This document shows positions 7,632-16,447 of a DNA stretch of 64,000 nucleotides, in pieces (the stretch's first letter is position 1; each line of letters starts with the position of its first letter). Source of the stretch: Dorea_A sp016295505 (GTDB lineage Bacteria > Bacillota > Clostridia > Lachnospirales > Lachnospiraceae); NCBI RefSeq assembly GCF_039832105.1, contig NZ_JBDOHS010000007.1:62001-126000 (forward strand), given 5' to 3'. The notes below the pieces were generated by a model, which did not search any database, was not told the origin of the DNA, and saw only the letters and a list, made by a program, of their open reading frames with translations. The position numbers and the translations under genes are program-made.

Positions 7632-9131
7632 CTACCTGCGAAATGCTATGCTGTTCCAAAGAAGCTCATTCTTAAACTGTCTGATCGTCGTATCTTTATC
7701 AATGTAAACTGCTTCAATTCCCATCGCTGCAGCCCAGTCTCCCATCTGTTCGGAAGTCAGGTCATAAGAGAATGCCGTATGATGTGCTCCGCCTGCCAGA
7801 ATCCATGCCTCTGCGCCTGTTCTGAGATTCGGCTGCGGTGTCCAGAATGCAGTCGCTACCGGAAGCTTCGGCATCGGTTTTTCTGTCTTCTTACAATCCA
7901 CATCATTGATGATCAGCCGGAATCTGTCACCAAGGTCGATCAGAGAGGTCGCAACTGCAGGCCCTGTCTTGGATGTAAATACAAGTCTTGCAGGGTCTTC
8001 TCTATTACCCATGCTGAGCGGCTGTGCCTTGATGCTGATCTTACCGTCTGCGATCGTTGGGCATACTTCCAGCATATGCGCCTGCAGGATTCCTTCCTTA
8101 CCCGGCACCAGATTATAAGTATAATCTTCCATAAAGGATGTTCCTTTCGCATCTTTCATGCCCTGTGTCATGATCTTCATCACACGTACCATTGCAGCAG
8201 TCTTCCAGTCTCCTTCTGCTCCGAATCCATATCCCTTTTCCATCAGCCTCTGGATTGCAAGTCCCGGAAGCTGCCTGAGTCCGCCAAGATCACCAAAATG
8301 TGTTACGATTGCCTGATAGTTCTTTTCCTCCAGGAATCTCTCAAATCCGATCTCAATCCCCGCCTGAACGGCAACATGTTCACGGAATTCTTTCTCATCT
8401 CTGCCTTCCGGAAGAATCTCATATTTATCATAATATTCTTCCACCAGAGTGTCAATATCAGCCTGAGATACGGCATTTACTGCTTCTACGATCTCATTGA
8501 CCGGATATGCATCCACTTCCCATCCAAATATGATCTGAGCCTCTACTTTATCACCTTCGGTTACCGCTACATTTCTCATATTGTCTGCAATACGCATAAC
8601 GCGCACATGACTGCTTTCGATCACCCCAACCGCGGTACGCATCCAGGAGCCAATCTTCTTCTGCACATCTTCATCTTCCCAGTATCCCATAACCACCTTG
8701 CGCTCCATACTGAGACGGCTGAAGATATGACCATACTCTCTGTCCCCGTGTGCCGCCTGGTTCTCATTCATGAAATCCATATCAATGGTATCGTACGGAA
8801 TCTCGCGATTAAACTGTGTATGCAGATGAAGCAGTGGCTTTCTGTATTCCTGCAGTCCTAAGATCCAGGACTTCGCAGGGGAAAATGTATGCATCCATGT
8901 GATCACACCCGCACAGTTCTCATCCATATTTGCCTCATTAAACGTTTTCCTGATCAGTTCATTCGTGATCAGAGTCGGTTTCCATACCACTTCATACGGA
9001 AGATTCCCTGATGCATTCAGCGCTTCCACGATAATCTTTGAATGTTCTGCTACATGTGCCAGACACTCGTCCCCATATAAATCCTGTGATCCTGTACAAA
9101 ACCAGAACTGATAATTCTTTGCTTTTAACAT
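7632..9131 (-). CDS. araA: L-arabinose isomerase
   Basis: A 499-residue cytoplasmic Mn-dependent isomerase converting L-arabinose to L-ribulose. The start is ATG 9131, preceded by AAAGGAGAG; a frame extension to 9191 has no RBS. Recognisable are WMHTFSPAKSWILGL, FNREIPYDTIDMDFM, GFGAEGDWKTAAMVR with a catalytic Glu, SFMEDYTYNLVPG with the second Glu, AHMLEVCP and GGAHHTAFS with the metal-site histidines. The length matches E. coli AraA (500). It is the first gene of the ara operon, divergent from the AraC-type regulator. Confidence 0.97.
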   Translation of the reverse strand: MLKAKNYQFWFCTGSQDLYGDECLAHVAEHSKIIVEALNASGNLPYEVVWKPTLITNELIRKTFNEANMDENCAGVITWMHTFSPAKSWILGLQEYRKPLLHLHTQFNREIPYDTIDMDFMNENQAAHGDREYGHIFSRLSMERKVVMGYWEDEDVQKKIGSWMRTAVGVIESSHVRVMRIADNMRNVAVTEGDKVEAQIIFGWEVDAYPVNEIVEAVNAVSQADIDTLVEEYYDKYEILPEGRDEKEFREHVAVQAGIEIGFERFLEEKNYQAIVTHFGDLGGLRQLPGLAIQRLMEKGYGFGAEGDWKTAAMVRVMKIMTQGMKDAKGTSFMEDYTYNLVPGKEGILQAHMLEVCPTIADGKISIKAQPLSMGNREDPARLVFTSKTGPAVATSLIDLGDRFRLIINDVDCKKTEKPMPKLPVATAFWTPQPNLRTGAEAWILAGGAHHTAFSYDLTSEQMGDWAAAMGIEAVYIDKDTTIRQFKNELLWNSIAFRR

Positions 9132-9189
9132 ATTCGTCTCTCCTTTACATTTTCCTGAATACAACAATACGTGCGTGTTACTTTTTTTC

Positions 9190-9219
9190 ATTATAAGAAA
9201 ATGCTTCTCCCTCCTGCAA
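9190..9219 (-). promoter_or_regulatory. Predicted promoter of the araA-araD-araB operon
   Basis: On the minus strand a -35 TTGCAG (9214-9219) and a -10 TATAAT (9190-9195) are separated by 18 bp. The leader to the araA start would be ~55 nt. Confidence 0.6.
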
Positions 9220-9248
9220 TTTCATAACTCTGCCGCTTTTGCAAAAAA

Positions 9249-9270
9249 GTTACCTATTCCGACCTGTAAC
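9249..9270. promoter_or_regulatory. Candidate regulator site between araA and the AraC-family gene
   Basis: GTTAC (9249-9253) and GTAAC (9266-9270) form an inverted repeat with a 12-bp spacer, in the middle of the divergent promoter region. A role as binding site of the adjacent AraC-type protein is inferred only from its position. Confidence 0.35.
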
Positions 9271-9273
9271 CCG

Positions 9274-9301
9274 TTTTCACTGCTCATAAATATGTTATAA
9301 T
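9274..9301 (+). promoter_or_regulatory. Predicted promoter of the AraC-family regulator gene
   Basis: TATAAT at 9296-9301, with TTTTCA at 9274-9279 at 16-bp spacing. The transcript would start near 9308. Confidence 0.5.
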
Positions 9302-9352
9302 CAAGCTATACAAGGACTCACCGAAGAGTCTTAACGAAAGGGGGATGCGATC

Positions 9353-10399
9353 TTGACTTTATCTGAATTATGCCGCCGGATCACCACGGATGACTGCAAT
9401 CTGCTGCCACCGGATCATAAACTCGGATCCCGCCTTGTCTGCCCGGAATACTCCAGATCGGTGCAGGAGGTGAAAACCTACCCGCTGCTTTCACAGGAGC
9501 GTATCTTTGCTCTGTGCTGGAGCATTGATTCCTCAAAGGTTCTGCACGCCTCCATGTGTCCTTCACCTGCTCCTTTCTGCTATCAGCTGTCTTTTTCTTC
9601 CGGTGAGAAGACACAGCTTCACACTCACGATTATATCGAACTGGCCTACGTTGCAGAGGGCGAATTCCGCCAGCGGATCCTGGGAAAAGACATCGTATTT
9701 TCCAGAGGTGATCTCTGTCTGATCGACAAAAACTGTCTTCATCAGGACTACCTGCTGGATCTGCCTGCAACGATTTTGTTTCTTGGGATTGACAATCAGA
9801 TGTTCACAGAAGTCATGAACGAGAATGTAACGACTCAGAAAATCATTTCCTTCCTCCAGGCCGCCTTGCTGAAGCAGAAAGATGTGCAGCAGTACCTGCA
9901 TTTCCATCCATCTGCCGATGATGCAGATGAACTGGAAGACTGCCTGTATCTGCTGCTGAAAGAACTGTATCACAATCGTGTTGGATCACACTATATCTGC
10001 AAGGGGCTGCTGCTGCGCATCTTCCGGATTCTGAGCACCCGGTATGAATTCTCCCTTTCCAGAGAACAGCGAAAGACCATGAACTGGATTGTCTTTGAAG
10101 AAGTTGCGGAGTACATTCAGCGTAATTTTACCGACGTAACCATCCGGGATCTCACGAATACGTTTCATTATCAGGAAGATTACTTCAACCGACTGATCAA
10201 AAGTAAGACCGGACTTACCTATTCCGCGTACGTTCAGAACATCCGACTTGAGAAAGCCGCACAGCTTCTGACCGAATCTGCCAAAAGCATCGATGAAATT
10301 TCTGATATTGTCGGCTACCATAATAAAGGATATTTTTATAAAATCTTTCAGGAAAAATACGGTATGACCCCTTCCAAATACCGGAAACAGGGACATTAG
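9353..10399 (+). CDS. Cupin/AraC-family transcriptional regulator
   Basis: A 348-residue regulator. The start is TTG 9353, chosen because AAAGGGGG (9338-9345) is seven bases upstream; the nearby ATG leads to an immediate stop. Residues ~80-140 form a cupin sensor domain (FSSGEKTQLHTHDYIELAY, FSRGDLCLIDKNCLHQDY). The C-terminal ~100 residues are the double HTH of AraC proteins (VTIRDLTNTFHYQEDYFNRL, YVQNIRLEKAAQLL, IDEISDIVGYHNKGYFYKIF, YGMTPSKYRK). Its divergence from araA suggests it activates the ara operon in response to arabinose. The ligand is inferred from position alone. Confidence 0.88.
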   Translation: MTLSELCRRITTDDCNLLPPDHKLGSRLVCPEYSRSVQEVKTYPLLSQERIFALCWSIDSSKVLHASMCPSPAPFCYQLSFSSGEKTQLHTHDYIELAYVAEGEFRQRILGKDIVFSRGDLCLIDKNCLHQDYLLDLPATILFLGIDNQMFTEVMNENVTTQKIISFLQAALLKQKDVQQYLHFHPSADDADELEDCLYLLLKELYHNRVGSHYICKGLLLRIFRILSTRYEFSLSREQRKTMNWIVFEEVAEYIQRNFTDVTIRDLTNTFHYQEDYFNRLIKSKTGLTYSAYVQNIRLEKAAQLLTESAKSIDEISDIVGYHNKGYFYKIFQEKYGMTPSKYRKQGH

Positions 10400-10418
10400 C
10401 CGCGGCTCTTCGTTTCTG

Positions 10419-10886
10419 CTACCCACGCAGCGTAGCAATCAGCCTCTTTTCATGCAGGAGCAGATCCAGCCCCTCCTCCATGGACCGCACACAGATATCG
10501 GCTTCCATGGCAAGCTTTCCATACATGCCTTCTGCGTCCATCACTGCAATCGAAAGAGCCGCCGAGCGGAACATCAGAATATCATTTCTTCCGTTTCCTA
10601 CACAGACACACGTTTCATTTTCCAATTCATCCACAATCCTCTTTTTGGAACCAGCTGCATCCTCCGAGGGAAATGTACAGACATTTACCGGCAGTCCCTC
10701 ACAGGAAGCCTTTGCATTTCCATGCGTATCCGCAGTAACAACGCAGATCTGAAATTCCTTTGCCAGTCTCCTCAGTTTCTCCTTTATCCTCTCCGGTATT
10801 CTGCCGTCTACCGCAATCGTCCCATTATAATCCAGTATCAGATACTTCAGATTCAATTCTCCGTATCCCGGGATCTCAACTTTCAT
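10419..10886 (-). CDS. HAD-superfamily protein, soluble P-type-ATPase-like
   Basis: A 155-residue small HAD-fold protein resembling the soluble P-type ATPase-like group (COG4087 as I recall it). Motif I is LILDYNGTIAVDG, so the usual second aspartate of DxDxT is an asparagine. Motif II is CVVTADT and motif IV is VGNGRNDILM, followed by a conserved-looking LSIAVMDAEG. HAD enzymes form an aspartyl-phosphate on the first Asp (kept here); the second Asp normally acts as acid/base in phosphatases, while P-type ATPases have Thr there. True phosphatase activity is therefore uncertain. The RBS is AAAGGAG before ATG 10886. The gene stands alone, convergent with the AraC-type gene and divergent from the XRE gene. 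Confidence 0.75.
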   Translation of the reverse strand: MKVEIPGYGELNLKYLILDYNGTIAVDGRIPERIKEKLRRLAKEFQICVVTADTHGNAKASCEGLPVNVCTFPSEDAAGSKKRIVDELENETCVCVGNGRNDILMFRSAALSIAVMDAEGMYGKLAMEADICVRSMEEGLDLLLHEKRLIATLRG

Positions 10887-10990
10887 ATTTTGTCACTCCT
10901 TTCTCTGATTCTCAATAACATTTTCTTTTGCATAAAAGATATGGTTTCTCATCTGATATAATATTAACACAGTATATTCCAATTCATATA

Positions 10991-11019
10991 TTGATTCTTG
11001 GCCTTTTTTATAATATTAT
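10991..11019 (+). promoter_or_regulatory. Predicted promoter of the XRE regulator gene
   Basis: TTGATT (10991-10996), a 17-bp spacer, then TATTAT (11014-11019). Downstream, at 11027-11047, is a 21-bp near-palindrome (TGAT...ATCA, one mismatch) that could be an autoregulatory operator. The surrounding DNA is very AT-rich, so chance is a real alternative for the palindrome. Confidence 0.45.
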
Positions 11020-11071
11020 ATAGTTATGATTTATATTATATATATCAACGTTTTATACAAGGAGTCGGGAC

Positions 11072-11413
11072 ATGGGCGAAATTGATTTCTCAAAAGTAGG
11101 ATTAAAAATGAAACAGCTAAGAAATGAGAGAGGCATCACCCAGGAGCAGGTTGCCAGAGATCTTGAATGTACTGTTCCATTTGTCAGCAACGTGGAGAAT
11201 AACCGCGCAAAGCTGAATCTTAGAGTTCTGCTTTATTACTCTAAGCTTTGTAATGTGTCTGTTGATACGATTCTGGACGCCGGAAGAGACCTTCCTCCTC
11301 TGAGCGAAAAAGAACAGCAGCAGAATGATGAACTCCTCAGCATTTTCCGCAGATTTTCTGTGGACGAAAAAGAAAAAATCATTAAAACACTAAGAATCTG
11401 GCAGGAAGATTAA
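11072..11413 (+). CDS. XRE-family helix-turn-helix regulator
   Basis: A 113-residue protein with an N-terminal Cro/C1-type HTH: MKQLRNERGITQEQVARDLECTVPFVSNVENNR, residues ~10-45. The remainder is a short charged helical tail (LSEKEQQQNDELLSIF, DEKEKIIKTLRIW). RBS AAGGAG lies ahead of ATG 11072. There is no toxin or phage gene beside it, so this looks like a stand-alone chromosomal regulator. The targets are unknown. Its stop codon lies inside the stem of the following terminator. Confidence 0.85.
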   Translation: MGEIDFSKVGLKMKQLRNERGITQEQVARDLECTVPFVSNVENNRAKLNLRVLLYYSKLCNVSVDTILDAGRDLPPLSEKEQQQNDELLSIFRRFSVDEKEKIIKTLRIWQED

Positions 11414-11437
11414 CTTCCTGCCAGATCTGTCTTTTTT
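11398..11437 (+). terminator. Intrinsic terminator of the XRE gene
   Basis: An 11-bp perfect stem CTGGCAGGAAG (11398-11408) / CTTCCTGCCAG (11414-11424) with a five-base loop, followed shortly by TTTTTT. It overlaps the end of the coding region. Confidence 0.85.
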
Positions 11438-11444
11438 ATATTCT

Positions 11445-11933
11445 CTATTTTTCTTTTAAATGAAGAATTCTCTGATTGCTGCTTCCGCGGAACACGAGCG
11501 TTATATCCTTCAGCTCTTCTACAAATTTGCCATCTACCAGAACATCTATATAAGAAAGCATCTCTTCCGTTACCTCTGTATAGACCTTTCCTCCCGGAAT
11601 CATATCCACATCATACAGGTACCCACTATAGCACCAGATGTCTTTCTTCGGATACGTTTCACGGATCCGTTTTAACAGCTTTACAAGCTCTACCTGATTC
11701 TCCGGTTCAAAAGGTTCTCCTCCCAGAAGCGTAAATCCCTGTATAAAACCCGGTTCCAGCAGACGGATGATCTCTTCTTCCGTTTCCTTTGTATATGGTT
11801 TACCATACTGAAAATCCCATGTCTCCGAATTAAAGCATCCCTTACAGTGGTGCCGGCATCCGGATACAAACAGACTGACACGCACGCCCGGTCCGTCCGC
11901 AATATCACATTCTTTTATATTTCCGTAATGCAT
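11445..11933 (-). CDS. nrdG: Anaerobic ribonucleoside-triphosphate reductase activating protein
   Basis: A 162-residue radical-SAM activase that installs the glycyl radical on NrdD. The start is ATG 11933, after AAGGAGGG. The [4Fe-4S] cluster motif CRHHCKGC (CxxxCxxC) follows DGPGVRVSLFVSGC near the N-terminus, and TLLGGEPFEPENQ is the second family signature. It is not adjacent to nrdD (14156-16345): a cysteine-desulfidase-like gene and an Rpn remnant separate them, all on the same strand. The usual nrdD-nrdG pair therefore appears to have been split by insertion. Confidence 0.94.
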   Translation of the reverse strand: MHYGNIKECDIADGPGVRVSLFVSGCRHHCKGCFNSETWDFQYGKPYTKETEEEIIRLLEPGFIQGFTLLGGEPFEPENQVELVKLLKRIRETYPKKDIWCYSGYLYDVDMIPGGKVYTEVTEEMLSYIDVLVDGKFVEELKDITLVFRGSSNQRILHLKEK

Positions 11934-11993
11934 AGACTCCCTCCTTTTCAGTTTCTGTAACCTGTCATGATCCGTCACCATTCGTCACAAAGA

Positions 11994-13274
11994 CTAATTT
12001 TCTCCAATCATCATCCGGATAATTTCTGCATTCGTTTCTTTCATGCCATCTTTTCCAAGACGCCCGATATTATGTATCGTTGCCTCTACTCCTTTGGTCA
12101 CGATACCATCTCCTGCATAGAACTGCTGCCCCTGAAGAAACATGTGATATCCCAGGATTCCCGCATCCACCGATGCAGCAATCTTGGCTGCACAGGATGC
12201 CTTCGCTCCATCACACACCATACCGGATACGATTGCCAGAGCATTGACCACTGTATGAATTACCTCTTCATAGCCTCCTCCACACAGATAAGCAATTCCG
12301 GCTCCTGCCGCCGCTCCGGCACTTACTGCACCACAATATGCCGACAGTCTTCCGATTCCCGTCTTCTGATGAATCGCGATCAGATTCGAAAGTGCCAGTG
12401 CACGATAAGTTTTTTCCTCTCCCGCATTCAACTCTTTTGCATATTCCAGAACCGGAAGAGAACAGGTCATTCCCTGATTGCCACTTCCGGCATTGATAAT
12501 GACCGGAAGCTCACACCCGTTCATTCTTGCATCAGACCCTGCTGCCGCACGTGCTTTCGCCCGGTTTCTTACATCATCGCCGTACATAGACAGGAGCACA
12601 CTTCCTATATTCGCACCGTAATCCCCACGCAGACCTTCATCTGCAATCGCCGTATTATACTCTATCTGTCTGCTCAGAACTTCCCGGATATCATCTATAT
12701 CTACTGTATTAATAAAGTCCCAGATTGCCTCTACATCCAGAAGACTTCTGTCTGTCAGTCCCTCTTCCGACTCTCCTTCTACCGGAATATCGAGAACGAT
12801 TTCCCCGTTCTTCTCGATTCGCACAATATTCGTATGATAATTGGCGATCCGCACCTTTGCACTGGAAGCTCCCTTATACACTTCTATAATAATATCAAAT
12901 ACGATCCCATTATCGATATAATCTACCGTAATCTCTGTCTGTTCCAGAAATTCTGCGATCTGATTCCTTTTTGCTTCGCTTACCTCTGAGATTACTTCCA
13001 GCTCCTTTTTTGCTTCCCCGGCAACAATTCCTGCAGCAGCTGCTGCCGGAATTCCTTTCAGATGATTCGTATTCGGCACAATCACACTCTTTACGTTTTT
13101 AATAATACTTCCACTGGCACCTATCCACACACGATCCGGTATTTCCCCTAATACCTCTCTCGCCTTTGCTGCCGCATAAGCCAGCGCAATTGGTTCCGTG
13201 CACCCCATTGCCGGAATCAGTTCCTCTTTCAATATCTGAACATATGCCTGATATTTTTCATCCGTTTTATTCAT
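11994..13274 (-). CDS. UPF0597 / L-cysteine desulfidase family protein
   Basis: A 426-residue protein of the CyuA/YhaM (UPF0597, serine-dehydratase-alpha-like) family. GCTEPIALAYAAAKA at residues ~24-38 is the diagnostic N-terminal motif carrying a cluster Cys. Other features are NAGSGNQGMTCSLPV and the Gly/Ala-rich AYCGAVSAGAAAGAGIAYLCGG. Members release sulfide, ammonia and pyruvate from cysteine using a [4Fe-4S] cluster. ATG 13274 has an AAGGAGG eight bases upstream. The gene stands between nrdG and the Rpn remnant, with no transporter partner seen. Confidence 0.85.
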   Translation of the reverse strand: MNKTDEKYQAYVQILKEELIPAMGCTEPIALAYAAAKAREVLGEIPDRVWIGASGSIIKNVKSVIVPNTNHLKGIPAAAAAGIVAGEAKKELEVISEVSEAKRNQIAEFLEQTEITVDYIDNGIVFDIIIEVYKGASSAKVRIANYHTNIVRIEKNGEIVLDIPVEGESEEGLTDRSLLDVEAIWDFINTVDIDDIREVLSRQIEYNTAIADEGLRGDYGANIGSVLLSMYGDDVRNRAKARAAAGSDARMNGCELPVIINAGSGNQGMTCSLPVLEYAKELNAGEEKTYRALALSNLIAIHQKTGIGRLSAYCGAVSAGAAAGAGIAYLCGGGYEEVIHTVVNALAIVSGMVCDGAKASCAAKIAASVDAGILGYHMFLQGQQFYAGDGIVTKGVEATIHNIGRLGKDGMKETNAEIIRMMIGEN

Positions 13275-13401
13275 TTTGATCCTCCTTGACATAGGTTATT
13301 ACAAGAATTTCATTCATCCTGACTGTGATTCATTCTTATCTGCTTTTATTATAACCGGAAATCATGATACGGGAAAGGGTTACTGCAACTTTTACCTTAT
13401 C

Positions 13402-13947
13402 TTATAGCTCAAATTCTTTCAGAAGCTGCTCCTGATATTCTGCATCCATTGCTGCTTTCATAATATCTCTTATTCGATCCTGTTCCAGAAGTTTCCGATT
13501 CAGGCTATTGATACACTCTTTCCCTTCTTCTCTTCCTTCTTCTCTCGTCTGTCGCATATGTTTTTCTTCATCATATTCGTAAATACTCACCGACTTCGCC
13601 TCCGCTCTGTTCTCTGACAAAAACTCTGCCATAATTCCTTCCTATATACATTCTTCTATTGCTTTTTCTACGGCTTCTTCCAGCATCATTTCTTCTGCAT
13701 ACTTACGGACCCGCCATGTGTATTCCGCATAATCCTTCAGTGCCCGGCACGCCTCTTTTAGAACTTCATTCTTCCCCGGATTAATATTCAGCAACATTGC
13801 TTTCAGTTCCAGAGAGGGGTCAAGCTCCGGAATTTCATATAAATCTGATAAACTTAACTCCATCTTCTCCGGAAGCCTTTTGATTCCATTATAAAAGATG
13901 ACAGATTGAAAGCATTGAGATTTCCTGTCAGATATTTTCAGACGATA
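13402..13947 (-). pseudogene. Rpn-family nuclease/putative transposase remnant (truncated, in-frame TAG)
   Basis: One minus-strand frame reads FYNGIKRLPEKMELSLSD, then LELKAMLLNINPGKNEVL, RKYAEEMMLEEAVEKAIEECI, a TAG at 13642-13644, and continues as EGIMAEFLSENRAEAKSVSIYEYDEEKH and EEGREEGKE. This is the C-terminal half of Rpn (RpnA-E/YhgA-like) proteins, where the stop falls at a normally coding position. The N-terminal PD-(D/E)XK nuclease domain is absent: the frame ends at a TGA at 13948-13950. It is a decayed gene. A second, similar remnant is at 55431-55943. Confidence 0.8.
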
Positions 13948-14084
13948 TCAAAGATGCGTTTCCGCTTAGAAATTAGAAATGTAATACTTTACATATACAT
14001 TAACACAATTTTTGTAAATTTACCAGTATATTTTATTTGAAATAATCCCTAAACATCTTCTATAAAAAATTTTCCTTATGCGGC

Positions 14085-14119
14085 AAGAGCTCATCCCATA
14101 AACAATGGCATGAGCTCTT
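14085..14119 (-). terminator. Hairpin downstream of nrdD
   Basis: A 10-bp perfect stem AAGAGCTCAT (14085-14094) / ATGAGCTCTT (14110-14119) lies 36 bp past the nrdD stop. The T-run on the minus strand comes only ~12 bases later, so termination is likely but not textbook. Confidence 0.5.
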
Positions 14120-14155
14120 TCTATATAAACTTTTATATCCCTTTATTCTTCCGCT

Positions 14156-16345
14156 TTACAGATGCAGCACTCTCTCCTTGATCTCCTGCGTACGTCCCTG
14201 ATTCCAGAATTGTGTTCCAATGTATCCACAGGTTCTGCGGGCAACGAACATTTTGTCCTGATTCTGATTACCACAGTTCGGACATTCCCAGATCAGCTTT
14301 CCGGACTCATCCTCTTTAATCAGGATCTCCCCGTCATAACCGCAGCATTCGCAATAATCACTCTTGGTATTCAGCTCTGCATACATAATATTATTATAAA
14401 TATACTGCATTACAGACAATACTGCCGGTATGTTGTTCTGCATATTCGGTACTTCAATATAGCTGATCGCTCCTCCCGGAGACAGCTTCTGGAAGTCGGC
14501 CTCAAATTTCAGCTTCTTAAATGCATCGATCTGTTCTGCCACATGTACATGATAGCTGTTGGTAATATAATTTTTATCCGTTACACCTGGAATAATTCCA
14601 AATCTCTTCTGCAGACATTTTGCAAACTTATATGTTGTAGATTCCATCGGAGTTCCGTATACAGAATAACTGATGTTCTCGGCTTCTCTCCACTCTTTGC
14701 ACTTGTCATTCAGTCTCTGCATTACCTGCATTGCAAACGGCTTTGCCTCCGGATCCGTATGAGATTTTCCAAGCATACGTACACACATCTCATAGAGTCC
14801 TGCATAGCCCAGGGAAATCGTAGAATATCCATTATATAAAAGGCGATCGATCTTCTCACCCTTTTTCAGTCTTGCCAACGCACCATTCTGCCACAGAATC
14901 GGTGCCACATCAGATACCGTTCCAAGCAGACGCTCATGTCTGCAGCGAAGCGCGCGATGACACAACTCCAGACGTTCATCCAGAATCTCCCAGAATTTCT
15001 CCATATCTCCTTCGGAAGAACATGCCACATCTACCAGATTGATCGTGACAACTCCCTGATTGAATCTTCCGTAGAACTTATGACCTCCGTCCGGATTCAT
15101 CTGCGTATCTTCTACCGTCAGGAAAGAACGACATCCCATGCAGGGATATACTTCACCCTTCTTCAGTTCCTTCATGATCTTTGCAGAAATGTAATCCGGA
15201 ACCATACGCTTTGCAGTACATTTTGCAGCAAGCTCTGTCAGATACCAGTACTTGGAACCTTCTGTAATATTATCTTCATCCAGAACATAGATCAGTTTCG
15301 GGAACGCCGGTGTGATCCATACCCCCTTCTCATTCTTAACTCCCTGCATTCTCTGGAGCATAACTTCCTCAATGATCATTGCAAGATCGTCACGGGTTCT
15401 TCCTTCCGGTACTTCATCCAGATACATAAACATCGTTACAAACGGTGCCTGTCCGTTACAGGTCATCAATGTGATCAGCTGATACTGAATCGTCTGGATT
15501 CCGCTCTTGATCTCATCCTTCAGTCTGCGCTCTGTCACTTTGTTAATAATATTCTCATCCAGATTCTCGCCGCATTCCTCACGTTCAGCGATAACATTTC
15601 TACGGATCTTCTGACGGCTGATATCAACAAACGGCGCGAGATGTGCCAGTGTAAAAGACTGTCCTCCATACTGATTACTTGCAACCTGGGCAACGATCTG
15701 TGTCGTTACATTACATGCTGTAAAAAAGCTGTGCGGTTTCTCAATCATAGTCTCACTGATCACAGTACCATTCTGAAGCATATCCTCCAGATTGATCAGA
15801 TCACAGTTGTGCTCCTTCTGTGCGAAATAATCAGAATCATGAAAGTGAATGATTCCTGCTTCGTGTGCACGTACAATCTCTTCCGGAAGCAGCACACGTC
15901 TGGAAAGGTCCTTGCTCACTTCACCTGCCATATAATCCCGCTGTGTAGAATTGATGACCGGATTTTTATTGGAATTTTCCTGATTCACTTCTTCATTCAT
16001 ATGCTCCAGAAGAGAAAGGATTCCATTATCCGTTGTATTAGACTTACGGGTCAGCTCGCGTTTATAGCGATAACGTACATACTTCTGTGCGACCTCGTAG
16101 CCTCTCATCTCCATAATGCCGGTCTCGACCATATCCTGGATGTCTTCCACATTCACTGCATGGGTGGATCTCTGAATCTGCTGTGCAACATTCTCCGCAA
16201 CCGCCATGATCTGATATTCATTCATCTGATAAAGCTTATCAACTTCACCATTCGCAGCCTTAATTGCATTGATAATCTTATTCAGATCAAAGTTTACTTC
16301 CTCACCATTTCTCTTGATTACATTCGTTTTTACCTCAATATTCAT
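14156..16345 (-). CDS. nrdD: Anaerobic ribonucleoside-triphosphate reductase (glycyl radical, class III)
   Basis: A 729-residue catalytic subunit making deoxynucleotides under anaerobiosis. Residues ~5-95 are an ATP-cone allosteric domain (VIKRNGEEVNFDLNKI). The central barrel includes HFHDSDYFAQKEHNCDLINL. Near the C-terminus are the zinc site CECCGYDG...CPNCGNQ and the glycyl-radical motif RRTCGYIGTQFWNQGR. ATG 16345 is preceded by GAGGGACAG. Activation would need NrdG (11445-11933). Control by NrdR is strongly suggested by two boxes in the promoter. Confidence 0.97.
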   Translation of the reverse strand: MNIEVKTNVIKRNGEEVNFDLNKIINAIKAANGEVDKLYQMNEYQIMAVAENVAQQIQRSTHAVNVEDIQDMVETGIMEMRGYEVAQKYVRYRYKRELTRKSNTTDNGILSLLEHMNEEVNQENSNKNPVINSTQRDYMAGEVSKDLSRRVLLPEEIVRAHEAGIIHFHDSDYFAQKEHNCDLINLEDMLQNGTVISETMIEKPHSFFTACNVTTQIVAQVASNQYGGQSFTLAHLAPFVDISRQKIRRNVIAEREECGENLDENIINKVTERRLKDEIKSGIQTIQYQLITLMTCNGQAPFVTMFMYLDEVPEGRTRDDLAMIIEEVMLQRMQGVKNEKGVWITPAFPKLIYVLDEDNITEGSKYWYLTELAAKCTAKRMVPDYISAKIMKELKKGEVYPCMGCRSFLTVEDTQMNPDGGHKFYGRFNQGVVTINLVDVACSSEGDMEKFWEILDERLELCHRALRCRHERLLGTVSDVAPILWQNGALARLKKGEKIDRLLYNGYSTISLGYAGLYEMCVRMLGKSHTDPEAKPFAMQVMQRLNDKCKEWREAENISYSVYGTPMESTTYKFAKCLQKRFGIIPGVTDKNYITNSYHVHVAEQIDAFKKLKFEADFQKLSPGGAISYIEVPNMQNNIPAVLSVMQYIYNNIMYAELNTKSDYCECCGYDGEILIKEDESGKLIWECPNCGNQNQDKMFVARRTCGYIGTQFWNQGRTQEIKERVLHL

Positions 16346-16399
16346 ATCTGTCCCTCACTTATATCTGCTGACAATACCATGGGTGTTCCCCGTTCTACA

Positions 16400-16447
16400 C
16401 CACCAAATATTGTTCCTAACCAACCAGTTTCGCACAACATCTAGTGC
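16400..16447 (-). promoter_or_regulatory. Tandem NrdR boxes upstream of nrdD
   Basis: Box 1 (16432-16447) matches all six constant positions of the NrdR consensus core (CwAtATaTwG): CAACATCTAG with GTG following. Box 2 (16400-16415) has CCAAATATTG, with one mismatch. The cores are 32 bp apart, three helical turns, the usual arrangement for NrdR. Box 1 abuts the predicted -10. Confidence 0.72.

Noticed and set aside
13642..13644. TAG in the Rpn remnant as programmed amber (pyrrolysine-like) readthrough.
   Set aside because: The N-terminal nuclease domain is missing and no readthrough signal is seen; gene decay is the simpler explanation.
14936..16444. A 502-codon open frame on the plus strand opposite nrdD, and similar long antisense frames opposite araA (7779-8861) and ntpA (32062-33174).
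   Set aside because: They lie wholly inside clearly conserved genes on the other strand, have no RBS, and give Cys/His/Ile-rich translations with no family likeness. They are composition shadows.
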